From positions 67,008,433 through 67,072,432 of the forward strand of contig OX104112.1 in NCBI GenBank assembly GCA_944474755.1: a stretch of DNA of 64,000 nt. The letters run 5' to 3'. The position numbers and the translations under genes were made by a program. The notes under the pieces are model-generated. The model searched no databases, was not told the origin of the DNA, and worked only from the letters and a program-made list of their open reading frames with translations. Positions 46,180 to 56,402 of this stretch are shown one piece after another (positions within the stretch are counted from its first letter, which is position 1; every line of letters begins with the position of its first letter). Source of the DNA: Limnoperna fortunei (taxonomy: Eukaryota; Mollusca; Bivalvia; Mytilida; Modiolidae).

Positions 46180-46789
46180 TTGTTATTATTATTATTCCGG
46201 TTTCTCCTTTTCTAGATCGTGAACTTGTCCGACATGTTTCTCATAGACGCCTTAATAGAATCAAATGAATCTTGGCACAGTTGTAGATCGACATATGGAG
46301 GGGTGCAGTCAATAGTCAGAATTTTGATAATGGCCGCCATTTCAAAATGGCCGCCACTTGACGACACCCACTCAAAAATGGCAAAACTTTTCCCGTGGTC
46401 CGATTTCAACGAAATTTGGTATGGAGTTAGATGTTAGTATTTCGAGTGAAACGCTGCCTTTAAATTTTTTCTCCGACATCGGGTTTCAAAATGGCCGCCA
46501 AAAACGTGTATAATTTTCAACGTTATGTGATCTCGATGACATTTAACGTGCTCCGATTGCAAAAAATATTGGTGTGGGGGTAGATTTTGGTGTCCCGAGT
46601 GGAAATACACATTCAGAAATTTTTTCCGACCGCGTGTTTCAAAATGGCCGCCAAAAACGCGTCAAATTTTCAACGTTGTCCGATTTTAATGAAATTTGAT
46701 ATGCAGGTACATTTCAATGTGCTGAGTGGAACGCAATACTATCCATGGGGATTTGGGCGACTTCTGTGTTGGCATTCCAACACATTATT
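46180..46789 (+). mobile_element. A-family body and tail without an adjacent cap
   Basis: Same layout as 42010-42632. Tail GGGCGACTT at 46755-46763. Confidence 0.6.
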
Positions 46790-49049
46790 AAGTCGCCGAC
46801 CACGAAGTGTCGGGCGACTTATTGTTTTTACTCCGTTTCTTATTATTATTATTATTATTATTATTTTCATATTTCTTATGTTTTCCTTTTTCCCCTCGCA
46901 ATGTTGTCCGCTCGTTTTCTCGCTCATCTTTTAACCGATCGAAATGAAACTTTGGGAACATAATAAGGGTGACGTGAAGTTGTGCAATCCACTTTTGAAA
47001 TTTTCAAAATGGCCGCCATTTTCAAAATGGCCGCCGTTGAAAAAAAATTACGGCCGTTGTCAGATCTCAGTAATTGCCAAAGCAATTTCAATGAAAATTG
47101 GTATACTGATACAGCTCCCTATCCCGAGCATTTTTGCAAAAAAAAATTTGACGCGACCGACATTTCAAAATGGCCGCCATCCGAACACCACCCCCCTAAA
47201 ACTGTAAAAATTTAAACGTCATCCGATTTAAACGAAATTTGGTATACAGGTAGCTTATGATACCCTGAGTGTGCCACTATTTTCAAAATTTTTGTCCGAC
47301 TTCCGGTTTCAAAATGGCGGCCGTTTTAAAGTTTTACAAAATGGCGGCCGTTGTCAGATCTCAGTTATGGCCAGAGCAATTTCAATGAAAATTGGTATAC
47401 TGATACAGCTAACTATCCTGAGCATTTTTGCAAAAAAAATTTTTTGTCCGACTTCCGGTTTCAAAATGGCGGCCGTTTTAAAGTTTGCTCGTTTTCTCGC
47501 TCATCTTTTAACCGATCGAAATGAAACTTGGCCAACTGAAAGCTCATGTTATGAAGTTGTGCTCTTGACTTTTAGTTCCCTCTACTCGGTCAAAAGTGCG
47601 GAACGGGAGGCGACTTCAACGTTTCGGGAAACGTAAATTTTAATTATTATTATTATTATTATTTTCATATTTCTTATGTTTTCCTTTTTCCCCTCGCAAT
47701 GTTGTCCGCTCGTTTTCTCGCTCATCTTTTAACCGATCGAAATGAAACTTTGGGAACATAATAAGGGTGACCTGAAGTTGTGCAATCCACTTTTGAAATT
47801 TTCAAAATGGCCGCCATTTTCAAAATGGCCGCCGTTGAAAAAAAATGACGGCCGTTGTCAGATCTCAGTAATTGCCAAAGCAATTTCAATGAAAATTGGT
47901 ATACTGATACAGCTCCCTATCCCGAGCATTTTTGCAAAAAAAAAATTTGACGCGGCCGACATTTCAAAATGGCCGACATCCGAACACCACCCCCCTAAAA
48001 CTGTAAAAATTTAAACGTCATCCGATTTAAACGAAATTTGGTATACAGGTAGCTTATGATACCCTGAGTGTGCCACTATTTTCAAAATTTTGTCCGACTT
48101 CCGGTTTCAAAATGGCGGCCGTTTTAAAGTTTTACAAAATGGCGGCCGTTGTCAGATCTCAGTTATGGCCAGAGCAATTTCAATGAAAATTGGTATACTG
48201 ATACAGCTAACTATCCTGAGCATTTTTGCAAAAAAAATTTTTTGTCCGACTTCCGGTTTCAAAATGGCGGCCGTTTTAAAGTTTGCTCGTTTTCTCGCTC
48301 ATCTTTTAACCGATCGAAATGAAACTTGGCCAACTGAAAGCTCATGTTATGAAGTTGTGCTCTTGACTTTTAGTTCCCTCTACTCGGTCAAAAGTGCGGA
48401 ACGGGAGGCGACTTCAACGTTTCGGGAAACGTAAATTTTAATTATTATTATGTTTTCCTTTTTCCCCTCGCAATGTTGTCCGCTCGTTTTCTCGCTCATC
48501 TTTTAACCGATCGAAATGAAACTTTGGGAACATGTTAAGGGTGACCTGAAGTTGTGCAATCCACTTTTAAAATTTTCAAAATGGCCGCCATTTTCAAAAT
48601 GGCCGCCGTTGAAAAAAAATGACGGCCGTTGTCAGATCTCAGTAATTGCCAAAGCAATTTCAATGAAAATTGGTATACTGATACAGCTAACTATCCTGAG
48701 CATTTTTGCGAAAAAAAATTTGACGCGGCCGACATTTCAAAATGGCCGCCATCCGAACACCACCCCCCTAAAAATGTAAAAATTTAAACGTCATCCGATT
48801 AAGACGAAATTTGGTATTCAGGTAGCTTATGATACCCTGAGTGTGCCACTATTTAAAAATTTTTTGTCCGACTTCCGGTTTCAAAATGGCGGCCATTTTA
48901 CTGCAGGAAAAAGTCAACTTTGTCCGATTTCAACAAAATTTGATTTCTAGGCATATTTTAATGTACTGATTTGAATGAAATACTATCCATGGGGATCAAA
49001 AGTGCGGAACGGGAGGCGACTTCAACGTTTCGGGAAACGTAAATTTTAA
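46790..49049 (+). mobile_element. Three consecutive C-type units, one cap
   Basis: One cap (46790-46820) is followed by three bodies, each closed by a C tail (47609-47616, 48407-48414, 49015-49022) and the ACGTTTCGGGAAACGT hairpin. The third body is mostly D-like and joins the C tail abruptly after ATCCATGGGG near 48994. Confidence 0.6.
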
Positions 49050-49300
49050 TTTTTAATTATTTTTATTATTCCTGTTTATCCTTTTTCTAGATCGTGAACT
49101 TGTCCGACGCGTTTCTCAGAGACGCCTTAATAGAAGCAAATGAAACTTGACAAAGTTGTAGATCCACATATGGAGGGGTGCAGTTAATAGTCAGATTCTT
49201 TATAATGGCCGCCACTTGACGAAACCCACCTAAAAATAGCAAAAATTTTCCCGTGGTCCGATTTCAAGGAAATTTGGTATGGAGGTAGATGTTAGTATTT
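49050..49300 (+). mobile_element. Truncated A-family unit ending the array
   Basis: A-type lead (TTTCTAGATCGTGAACTTGT) and the first module only. It stops after GGTAGATGTTAGTATTTCGA, where non-repetitive DNA begins. Confidence 0.6.
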
Positions 49301-49930
49301 CGAATACAAGATATAACAAGATTAAATGACTGATTCTTTTACCAATTTAGATGGGATTCAAAGAGAAAACGTCTGCTCATCGCAGACTTAAAAAAAAATC
49401 AAAATATGAAAAAACTATAATGTTTTCAGTAATAAAAATGTAAATTTCAACTGACCGAAAAGTCGGTAGACTCGTCTGGCCGCTGCAATCAACAAAATCG
49501 TGAGTCAGAAAGAACTGCATGGGGAAATCGCAATTCTTTGTATTTATACCCCTGGAACTCATTAATGTTTCAATCGGATTGTCATTATTTATGTAAATGT
49601 ATATACTTGACAGAATTACGTGAGCCTACAGAAAATAATTCTAATAGAAACAATAAAAGATGGTTTATCTACAAAATCGTCATCCAATATTTGTAGAATA
49701 GCTAGCATCAAATATAGATAGGACCACCATCTGACGAACACAAAGATTTAACCTGATCATGAAAACCATTCAATAGTAACGATTTTTTAAATAAGGATTT
49801 CATTTTGAATTCACAGTTTAAGATTTGACAGCCTCATCAAGTCCAACATACTTCCTTCATTTCTCATGCATATATTCGCGTTTTAAACGTTGTAACGTTT
49901 TTGACTCCTTTTTGCTCAAATTATGGTCAC
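49301..49930. other. No gene seen
   Basis: AT-rich DNA flanking the array. Confidence 0.45.
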
Positions 49931-50133
49931 ACACTCGAATTTCGTCCATACTCTAATTTCGGCGATTTCCCATCATTCAGGAATGTAAACAATTAACCCA
50001 AGGCTAAATTACTGTTAAAATATCGTGCATTTATTGCTCTAAACAAATGACCCATAAATAATAAAACAAAGTGCGTTTCAACGAAATAAACGTCCGTAAA
50101 AGCGACACACTTTCCTCGCCGAAATTCGAGTGT
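49931..50133. mobile_element. Small MITE candidate with 14-bp TIRs
   Basis: ACACTCGAATTTCG (49931-49944) and CGAAATTCGAGTGT (50120-50133) are perfect inverted copies bounding ~200 bp of non-coding DNA. An extra partial copy (CTCTAATTTCGGCG) lies just inside the left end. Confidence 0.45.
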
Positions 50134-53100
50134 ACTAGCATAGAATACGACGGTTATTGTATGTTTAAGTTCTATTAAAGGTTTTCAAACAATTAATATA
50201 ATGACGATATAGTTCTTTACAGCAGTAAACACCTCCGTTGATTATTGTTGTTTTGGGGGCTTGTTCTATTTGGATTGCGTAGTCGAATATTATTCTTGAA
50301 AACGCAGCGGTAAAAAACCACGGTTCGTCATTATTATTTCAGGGTGTTGTGTTTGGGTTACGTGGTCGAATACTCTTCCTAAAAAGGACTACATTATATC
50401 ATTCATCCCATTGGTAAAGATTGTTAACGAATTGTCAAAATTGACTGTTAAAATTTATTCGCTCACAATTCCCATTGATCATTTCTGCATTTACATTCTT
50501 GTTGTAACTGTCGTTTCACACACGTTCAATCAGCAGTTTCCGGTAGTATATTGGATTGAAATTGAATGTGTAAAAATGCATGGTCAGAAACATTAAACTG
50601 ACACAGATTTGAAAACAGTTATGTTGGTAGGACGAGTGTATTACGCTCATTCCTTTCTATTTATTACTTACTTTCGTTATAATAAAGAACGATTGCATTC
50701 TTCTTTTGTTTTTACTATACACAAATATTTCATTTTTTGATGTATCATCAACTTATTCAGGACTAAATTAAGGTTATACAAAAAGCACTTGATTAATAAA
50801 GCTGGTACGGTAAAAAATACACGTCTTTAACTCTAAATGTCATATTTACTCTCAAATATTGCTAAAAATTGTAACTTAAGTTTTGTTTCATATAATATAT
50901 TGTTTGTTTAAGACACACGCGTGAACTACTGATTCATATTTATATCTGAGTAGGCCTAGTAAACGCTTATTTGTAACACTTATTGAATGTGTAATTCTGC
51001 ATGTTCCCCAAAATTAACTCTGTTGTTCATCATACTTATGTCAAGTGTTAAATTTTAGAACACTACTGTCCTGCTGTTGAGTGTCCATTTTTGTCGTTTT
51101 TGAACACCCATTACTAACGATTTTATAACCTAGTGTGCAAAATTAGATCAAACCTACAAGTTCAAGAGTTAAATGCCAAGACGTGTTCAAAGGACTTGTA
51201 ACAGTTTTTGATACATTGAAGAACATTTTCAAAGCGCCGAATCAATAGACGGGAAAGAACACAAGTTGATATGTTTACACAGAAGATCGATAAGAGAACG
51301 AATTATTGTCATATGGGATTAATTTTATGAATTTTATCCATGATAATGTAGAAGATGTCATAGAAAATGGCTACTTTAAGCAAGGTGACTTGCCTCGACA
51401 TTTAAAGTAAACAGATTTAACTGCACAATTTGTCATAGAAACAAATGCATGTTTTTCTTATCATCTAAGATGCTTTGAAAACGCATATTGCTAAAAAAAA
51501 TTTCACACAATTAATAGACACGAGTAAGTTTGTTTTTTGAATTTTTTTTATAAAAAAGAATCGATCTAGTATAGTTAATACACAAAAATATTAGTATATA
51601 GTTCATACGAGACTTTAAATACGGCAGTCAAGGACGTTAAAAAGTACAAGTATGTGCTACATTTAATATAGTCATGTATTTTCCACCTTCTTTATACAAT
51701 AGTTCGTCATGTAATATTTGATATTTTGCACGGATCTCTTGCGTTGTCTCTAAGACTTCAATATTGTACTGTTCCAATGGGAAATGTTTATTATATAAAT
51801 TTACACCATTTGGATATGTTTATAACATGAATCTATAACTTAATTGGTCGTTATGGGAAATCCATGTTTGCTGAGTCATAGATAGTCTTTCCGATTCCTG
51901 GATTTGACTTTTTCCTAGACATGACAATAAGTAACTCAACTGCCTAATTAGCGGCAAGCACTGCGTATTCGTCCGGAGCACCTGAGTGCACCCATGGTTT
52001 TTGGGGGGTTCGGGTTACTCACGTTCTGTGTTTTTGTTTGTATTTGGTTGTAATTTTCCTTTGACCTTCGGCTCTGTTGTTCTGTCGGTTTCCTTGTTGT
52101 TTTTCTATAATTAAGAACATTAGAATTGTCAAAAATTGTATACCAACAATTTTATTTAGACTGTTTTATCAATCAATAAATAAACAATATAACTAGAGAA
52201 GAAGATTAAACTTAAATGTTAAAGGGTTGTTTTTGACCTTTTAGAGTCTGTGATTTCTGACGTAATATATGTCTACTGTTTGTTTGCGGTTTACCTGGAG
52301 AGCACGGAATATTGGAAAAGTATCCGTAAGTTTTCTAAATACAATGTAGCTTTTTTATTAACATTGAATTCATCAATTGTCAGTCTTAATTTGTGCGCAT
52401 ATAGTATAAAACTGGTTCCCTACATCGCATTCAGAGAATGCATGAATACCATATTCACTTAATTTATTCAGAATAAATTTAATTATATTTTCAATGTTTC
52501 ATCGCTTAACATGCGGATAGTACAGTGACTGTTCAGACTGTATATTGATCTTAAACGGTTGAACTTTCTTGCGAATTTAAGGTCATTGTGAACATTTTAA
52601 AACAGATAACTCTGCTTCAAATAGTTAATATTTATTTTAAATCTATTAATTAGGCTTTAAAAAATCATTAGTTGAGGCGTCTTACTGTGGGAATACTCCC
52701 CAAACAATTCCTGACTAGATGTCATGGGGTACAAAGGGCCACCCAAAAAATCCAGGAACTAGTCCTTAAAATTTATCAGTTTTCAGTATTTTAATTTACT
52801 ATTCCCTGCATTGCTTTACGTACAACAGTAACGCGTTATTGTTATGTATATCCATGTCAATCATAATCGGTCGTACTCGTTATTCAGTAACCCCTATTAG
52901 ACCTACGATGATAGATATTTATTATAGTTCAATAAATATTTGTTAGTTTGTCTAGTGGATTTATTGGCATGCTGTACAACACAATAAGTATTGTTCTCAA
53001 ACATGTGATGGGCAGAGTGGCCGCATATTTCAACTTCTGCGAAAGGTCAGTCTCATTTTAACTGATTTCTGTGTTAAAGTTAAGATTGTTTACATAACAC

Positions 53101-53697
53101 GGTAAAATGTCTTAGTTTATGTTTACTTTTTTAAGCGGGGAAATGTTATTTATTTGTTTCTATCTAAATGTGCACCTGGCTGAATGATATACATATACCA
53201 TATGTATATGATAATAACAACTAGTAAGACACTAAGTTTAGTGAATTTAATTAAATGTAATGTGTCTTCCGGTTTGTCCCACTTTATAAAAATATCTGAA
53301 ACAAATGGAAAGATCTTAGGACTACAAAGAAGACATAAGAAGTTCGCATTGATTAACATCAAATATTCAACATATTTTTTTCATGTCAGAGCATCATTCT
53401 GATGTCGTATTTGGACAAACAGGAATTTATTCGTAAATAGTTTAGAGATGAAATATTGCCAAAACAAAAACAAATCTCTGTCTACACGTGTTTTTGACAG
53501 TTTTTTGTACTTGTACATGACCAGTGTTCTAAGAGCATCGTCTACCCCAAAAAATTTAATAAAATTTATGAAATAAATTATTAAAATTATTTTATTTTCT
53601 GTTTGAAGTTTGCTTGAATGTATTTAAAATTTCTATTGACACTTGACATAATTATCAGAAACAAACTGATATTTTTTTATTCAACAGTTAAAATATA
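50134..53697. other. No gene seen; one probable dispersed repeat
   Basis: Long AT-rich non-coding stretch. A weak two-copy repeat containing CGTAGTCGAATATTATTC and CGTGGTCGAATACTCTTC lies near 50270-50390. The GTTCGGGTTACTCACGTTCT segment with the following T/G-rich run (about 51990-52110) looks like a dispersed repeat I associate with mussel genomes, from memory only. No ORF has recognisable protein content. Confidence 0.4.
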
Positions 53698-53856
53698 CAG
53701 TGTATATATATACAGTGTATATATATATAAGTCTAAAGAGTCTACCAACCAGCAAGCTTATTAAGTATCGGATCGACAAACATGACGATACAGCATAAAC
53801 AAAAAATAAATATTCCAACAAGATGTAATCAAAATTACCAAGGTGACAAATTCATT

Positions 53857-53900
53857 ACGCCAGACGCGCGTTTCGTCTACTTAAGACTCATCAGTGGCGT
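53857..53900 (-). ncRNA. Hammerhead ribozyme, type I, copy 1
   Basis: On the minus strand: stem I ACGCCA/TGGCGT (6 bp); core CTGATGA; stem II GTCT/AGAC with loop TAAGT; core GAAA; a very short stem III within ACGCGCGT; cleavage triplet GTC, then the 3' strand of stem I. All conserved core bases are present. Predicted cut follows the C complementary to position 53863. This copy sits in the deleted ~275-bp monomer. Confidence 0.9.
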
Positions 53901-54365
53901 TTAACTCTAAATGCTTAAAGTATTTTTTCATTCGGTGATGGAATAATATAAGTCCACTGGGATCGTGTAAAAACACAATACAGGTAGTTCAAAATATTAT
54001 ATAAAGTCTAAAGAGTCTACCAACCAGCAAGCTTATTAAGTATCGGATCGACAAACATGACGATACAGCATAAACAAAAAATAATATACAAGTCTAGAAG
54101 ATTATGCAACGATACAAATGACGGTGTTTCTTGTCAAAAATTTAGACAAAGACTGACCAACGAATGGCCTTAGTCATTGAATGTCAATATAAATAAATGA
54201 CGTAAACAAGTCATAACATATTGAACTTGAAATTTCTCATTTCCAACTTAACCCAAAATAGTTGCTTCACAAGTCCGCCAGCCGCGGACGTGCCATGCTG
54301 TTACTTTGCTTTGCTCAAATATTCCAACAAGATGTAATCAAAATTACCAAGGTGACAAATTCATT

Positions 54366-54409
54366 ACGCCAGACGCGCGTTTCGTCTACTTAAGACTCAT
54401 CAGTGGCGT
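54366..54409 (-). ncRNA. Hammerhead ribozyme, type I, copy 2
   Basis: Same 44-base motif as copy 1 with no changes in stems or core, 509 bp away. Stem III is only 2-3 bp, which in known type I animal hammerheads usually works best as a dimeric RNA. Confidence 0.9.
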
Positions 54410-54874
54410 TTAACTCTAAATGCTTAAAGTATTTTTCATTCGGTGATGGAATAATATAAGTCCACTGGGATCGTGTAAAAACACAATACAGGTAGTTCAA
54501 AATATTATATAAAAGTCTAAAGAGTCTACCAACCAGCAAGCTTATTAAGTATCGGATCGACAAACATGACGATACAGCATAAACAAAAAATAATATACAA
54601 GTCTAGAAGATTATGCAAAGATACAAATGACGGTGTTTCTTGTCAAAAATTTAGACAAAGTCTGACCAACGAATGGCCTTAGTCATTGAATGTCAATATA
54701 AATAAATGACGTAAACAAGTCATAACATATTGAACTTGAAATTTCTCATTTCCAACTTAACCCAAAATAGTTGCTTCACAAGTCCGCCAGCCGCGGACGT
54801 GCCGTGCTGTTACTTTGCTTTGCTCAAATATTCCAACAAGATGTAATCAAAATTACCAAGGTGACAAATTCATT

Positions 54875-54918
54875 ACGCCAGACGCGCGTTTCGTCTACTT
54901 AAGACTCATCAGTGGCGT
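54875..54918 (-). ncRNA. Hammerhead ribozyme, type I, copy 3
   Basis: Identical motif, 509 bp from copy 2. Core CTGATGA, GAAA and GTC are intact. Confidence 0.9.
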
Positions 54919-55381
54919 TTAACTCTAAATGCTTAAAGTATTTTTTCATTCGGTGATGGAATAATATAAGTCCACTGGGATCGTGTAAAAACACAATACA
55001 GGTAGTTCAAAATATTATATAAAGTCTAAAGAGTCTACCAACCAGCAAGCTTATTAAGTATCGGATCGACAAACATGACGATACAGCATAAACAAAAAAT
55101 AATATACAAGTCTAGAAGATTATGCAACGATACAAATGACGGTGTTTCTTGTCAAAAATTTAGACAAAGACTGACCAACGAATGGCCTTAGTCATTGAAT
55201 GTCAATATAAATAAATGACGTAAACAAGTCCTAACATTGAACTTGAAATTTCTCATTTCCAACTTAACCCAAAATAGTTGCTTCACAAGTCCGCCAGCCG
55301 CGGACGTGCCGTGCTGTTACTTTGCTTTGCTCTAATATTCCAACAAGATGTAATCAAAATTACCAAGGTGACAAATTCAAT

Positions 55382-55425
55382 ACGCCAGACGCGCGTTTCG
55401 TCTAATTAAGACTCATCAGTGGCGT
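55382..55425 (-). ncRNA. Hammerhead ribozyme, type I, copy 4
   Basis: Same motif with one base change, in the stem II loop (loop TAATT in place of TAAGT). Stems and core are untouched. Confidence 0.9.
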
Positions 55426-55877
55426 TTAACTCTAAATGCTTAAGGTATTTTTTCATTCGGTGATGGAATAATATAAGTCCACTGGGATCGTGTAAAAAAT
55501 CAATACAGGTAGTTCAAAATATTATATAAAAGTCTCAAGAGTCTACCAACCAGCAAGCTTATTAAGTATCGGATCGACAAACATGACGATACAGCATAAA
55601 CAAGTCTAGAAGATTATGCAACGATACAAATGACGGTGTTTCTTGTCAAATATTTAGACAAAGACTGACCAACGAATGGCCTTAGTCATTGAATGTCAAT
55701 ATAAATAAATGACGTAAACAAGTCATAACATATTGAACTTGAAATTTCTCATTTCCAACTTAACCCAAAAAAGTTGCTTCACAAGTCCGCCAGCCGCGGA
55801 CGTGCCGTGCTGTTACTTTGCTTTGCTCAAATATTCCAACAAGATGTAATCAAAATTACCAAGGTGACAAATTCATT

Positions 55878-55921
55878 ACGCCAGACGCGCGTTTCGTCTA
55901 CTTAAGACTCATCAGTGGCGT
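55878..55921 (-). ncRNA. Hammerhead ribozyme, type I, copy 5
   Basis: Identical to copies 1-3, and 496 bp from copy 4 because this monomer has a small deletion near 55602. Confidence 0.9.
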
Positions 55922-56032
55922 TTAACTCTAAATGCGTAAAGTATTTTTTCATTCGGTGATGGAATAATATAAGTCCACTGGGATCGTGTAAAACACAATA
56001 CAGGTAGTTCAAAATATTATATAAAAGTCTAA

Positions 56033-56034
<2 letters not shown>

Positions 56035-56067
<33 letters not shown>
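56035..56067. repeat. (TA)n microsatellite ending the satellite
   Basis: The last monomer breaks off at AAGTCTAAAGA and continues as a TA run. A similar TA-rich run (53698-53728) precedes the first monomer. Confidence 0.85.
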
Positions 56068-56068
<1 letters not shown>

Positions 56069-56210
56069 CAAAAAATACAAAAATGCTGAATTAGATTACT
56101 GTCAGATTAATACGTATTGGTTACGAAAATTCCATCGTCACACGCTAGTACACATGTACTATGTCTATGTCTACGTTTCACCACGGTTAATGAAGCTATA
56201 TTTATATATA

Positions 56211-56308
56211 GCGGATTTGGCCGAGGGGTCTAGACCGCTGGACATAGTGCAGGCGAATTGGTGCCACAGTGTCACAACGGTGTGAGTTCGAATCCCGCTG
56301 AGGGAAAG
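56211..56308 (+). repeat. tRNA-derived SINE head or tRNA pseudogene (class II-like)
   Basis: TGGCCGAGGGGTCTAGA (from 56218) matches a pol III A box as in Ser/Leu tRNAs, and GAGTTCGAATCCC (56284-56296) matches a B box. The spacing allows a long variable arm. The acceptor ends GCGGATT and TGAGGGA do not pair, so a working tRNA is unlikely. A unique-looking tail and a (TA)n run (56368-56401) follow, as in many SINEs. Confidence 0.5.
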
Positions 56309-56366
56309 CAAAAATTTGACAGTGTTAAAAATCTAATTCAAACAGTGTTGGGCTTAATTTGTAGAC

Positions 56367-56401
<35 letters not shown>

Positions 56402-56402
<1 letters not shown>

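Larger units (their letters stand above)
19654..49300. repeat. 30-kb super-array of hairpin-ended Helentron-like elements
   Basis: At least five related families (A to E) follow one another or are nested. The shared plan is: a 28-31 bp 5' cap hairpin; an ATTGTTTTT...GTTTCTTATTATT lead with a (TTA)n, (TTC)n or (CTTT)n microsatellite; a core of diverged ~135-152 bp modules, each with a GATTTCAACGAAATTTGGTA phrase and AAAATGGCSGCC; an inverted copy of the cap start; and a terminal hairpin. By eye I count about 25 caps and 27 tails. No element encodes a protein. The arrangement (5' subterminal inverted repeat, microsatellite, tandem core, 3' inverted repeat, 3' stem-loop) is that described for HINE/DINE-1 and bivalve Pearl elements, non-autonomous relatives of Helentrons. 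The family assignment is inference from structure. Confidence 0.7.
53729..56034 (-). repeat. ~509-bp satellite with a hammerhead ribozyme per monomer (retrozyme-like)
   Basis: Monomers start with AAGTCTAAAGAGTCTACC at about 53729, 54004, 54513, 55022 and 55530, and a sixth start is cut off at 56025. The first unit is only ~275 bp: it lacks a central block of ~234 bp. The last full one is ~13 bp short. Identity between copies is very high. On the minus strand each carries a complete type I hammerhead motif, and the motifs are 496-509 bp apart. Tandem copies with a ribozyme in each is the structure of animal retrozymes, whose RNA self-cleaves to monomers and can circularise. No ORF, so non-autonomous. 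TA-rich microsatellites flank both ends. Confidence 0.85.

Noticed and set aside
20669..48779. Many similar ORFs in the array (peptides such as MQSTFEIFKMAAIFKMAA or SFRSILSAHFL)
   Set aside because: They arise because the repeated ATGGCCGCC and TTTCAATGAAAATT phrases happen to be open. Frames are broken by indels between copies, all three frames are open in places, and no domain is recognisable.
19654..49300. CRISPR-like or gene-family tandem array
   Set aside because: Repeats are long composite elements with terminal hairpins, not short repeats with unique spacers, and no cas-like or conserved coding sequence accompanies them.
56211..56308. Functional tRNA gene
   Set aside because: Acceptor arms do not pair and the T stem has a mismatch, so it is kept as a SINE head or pseudogene.
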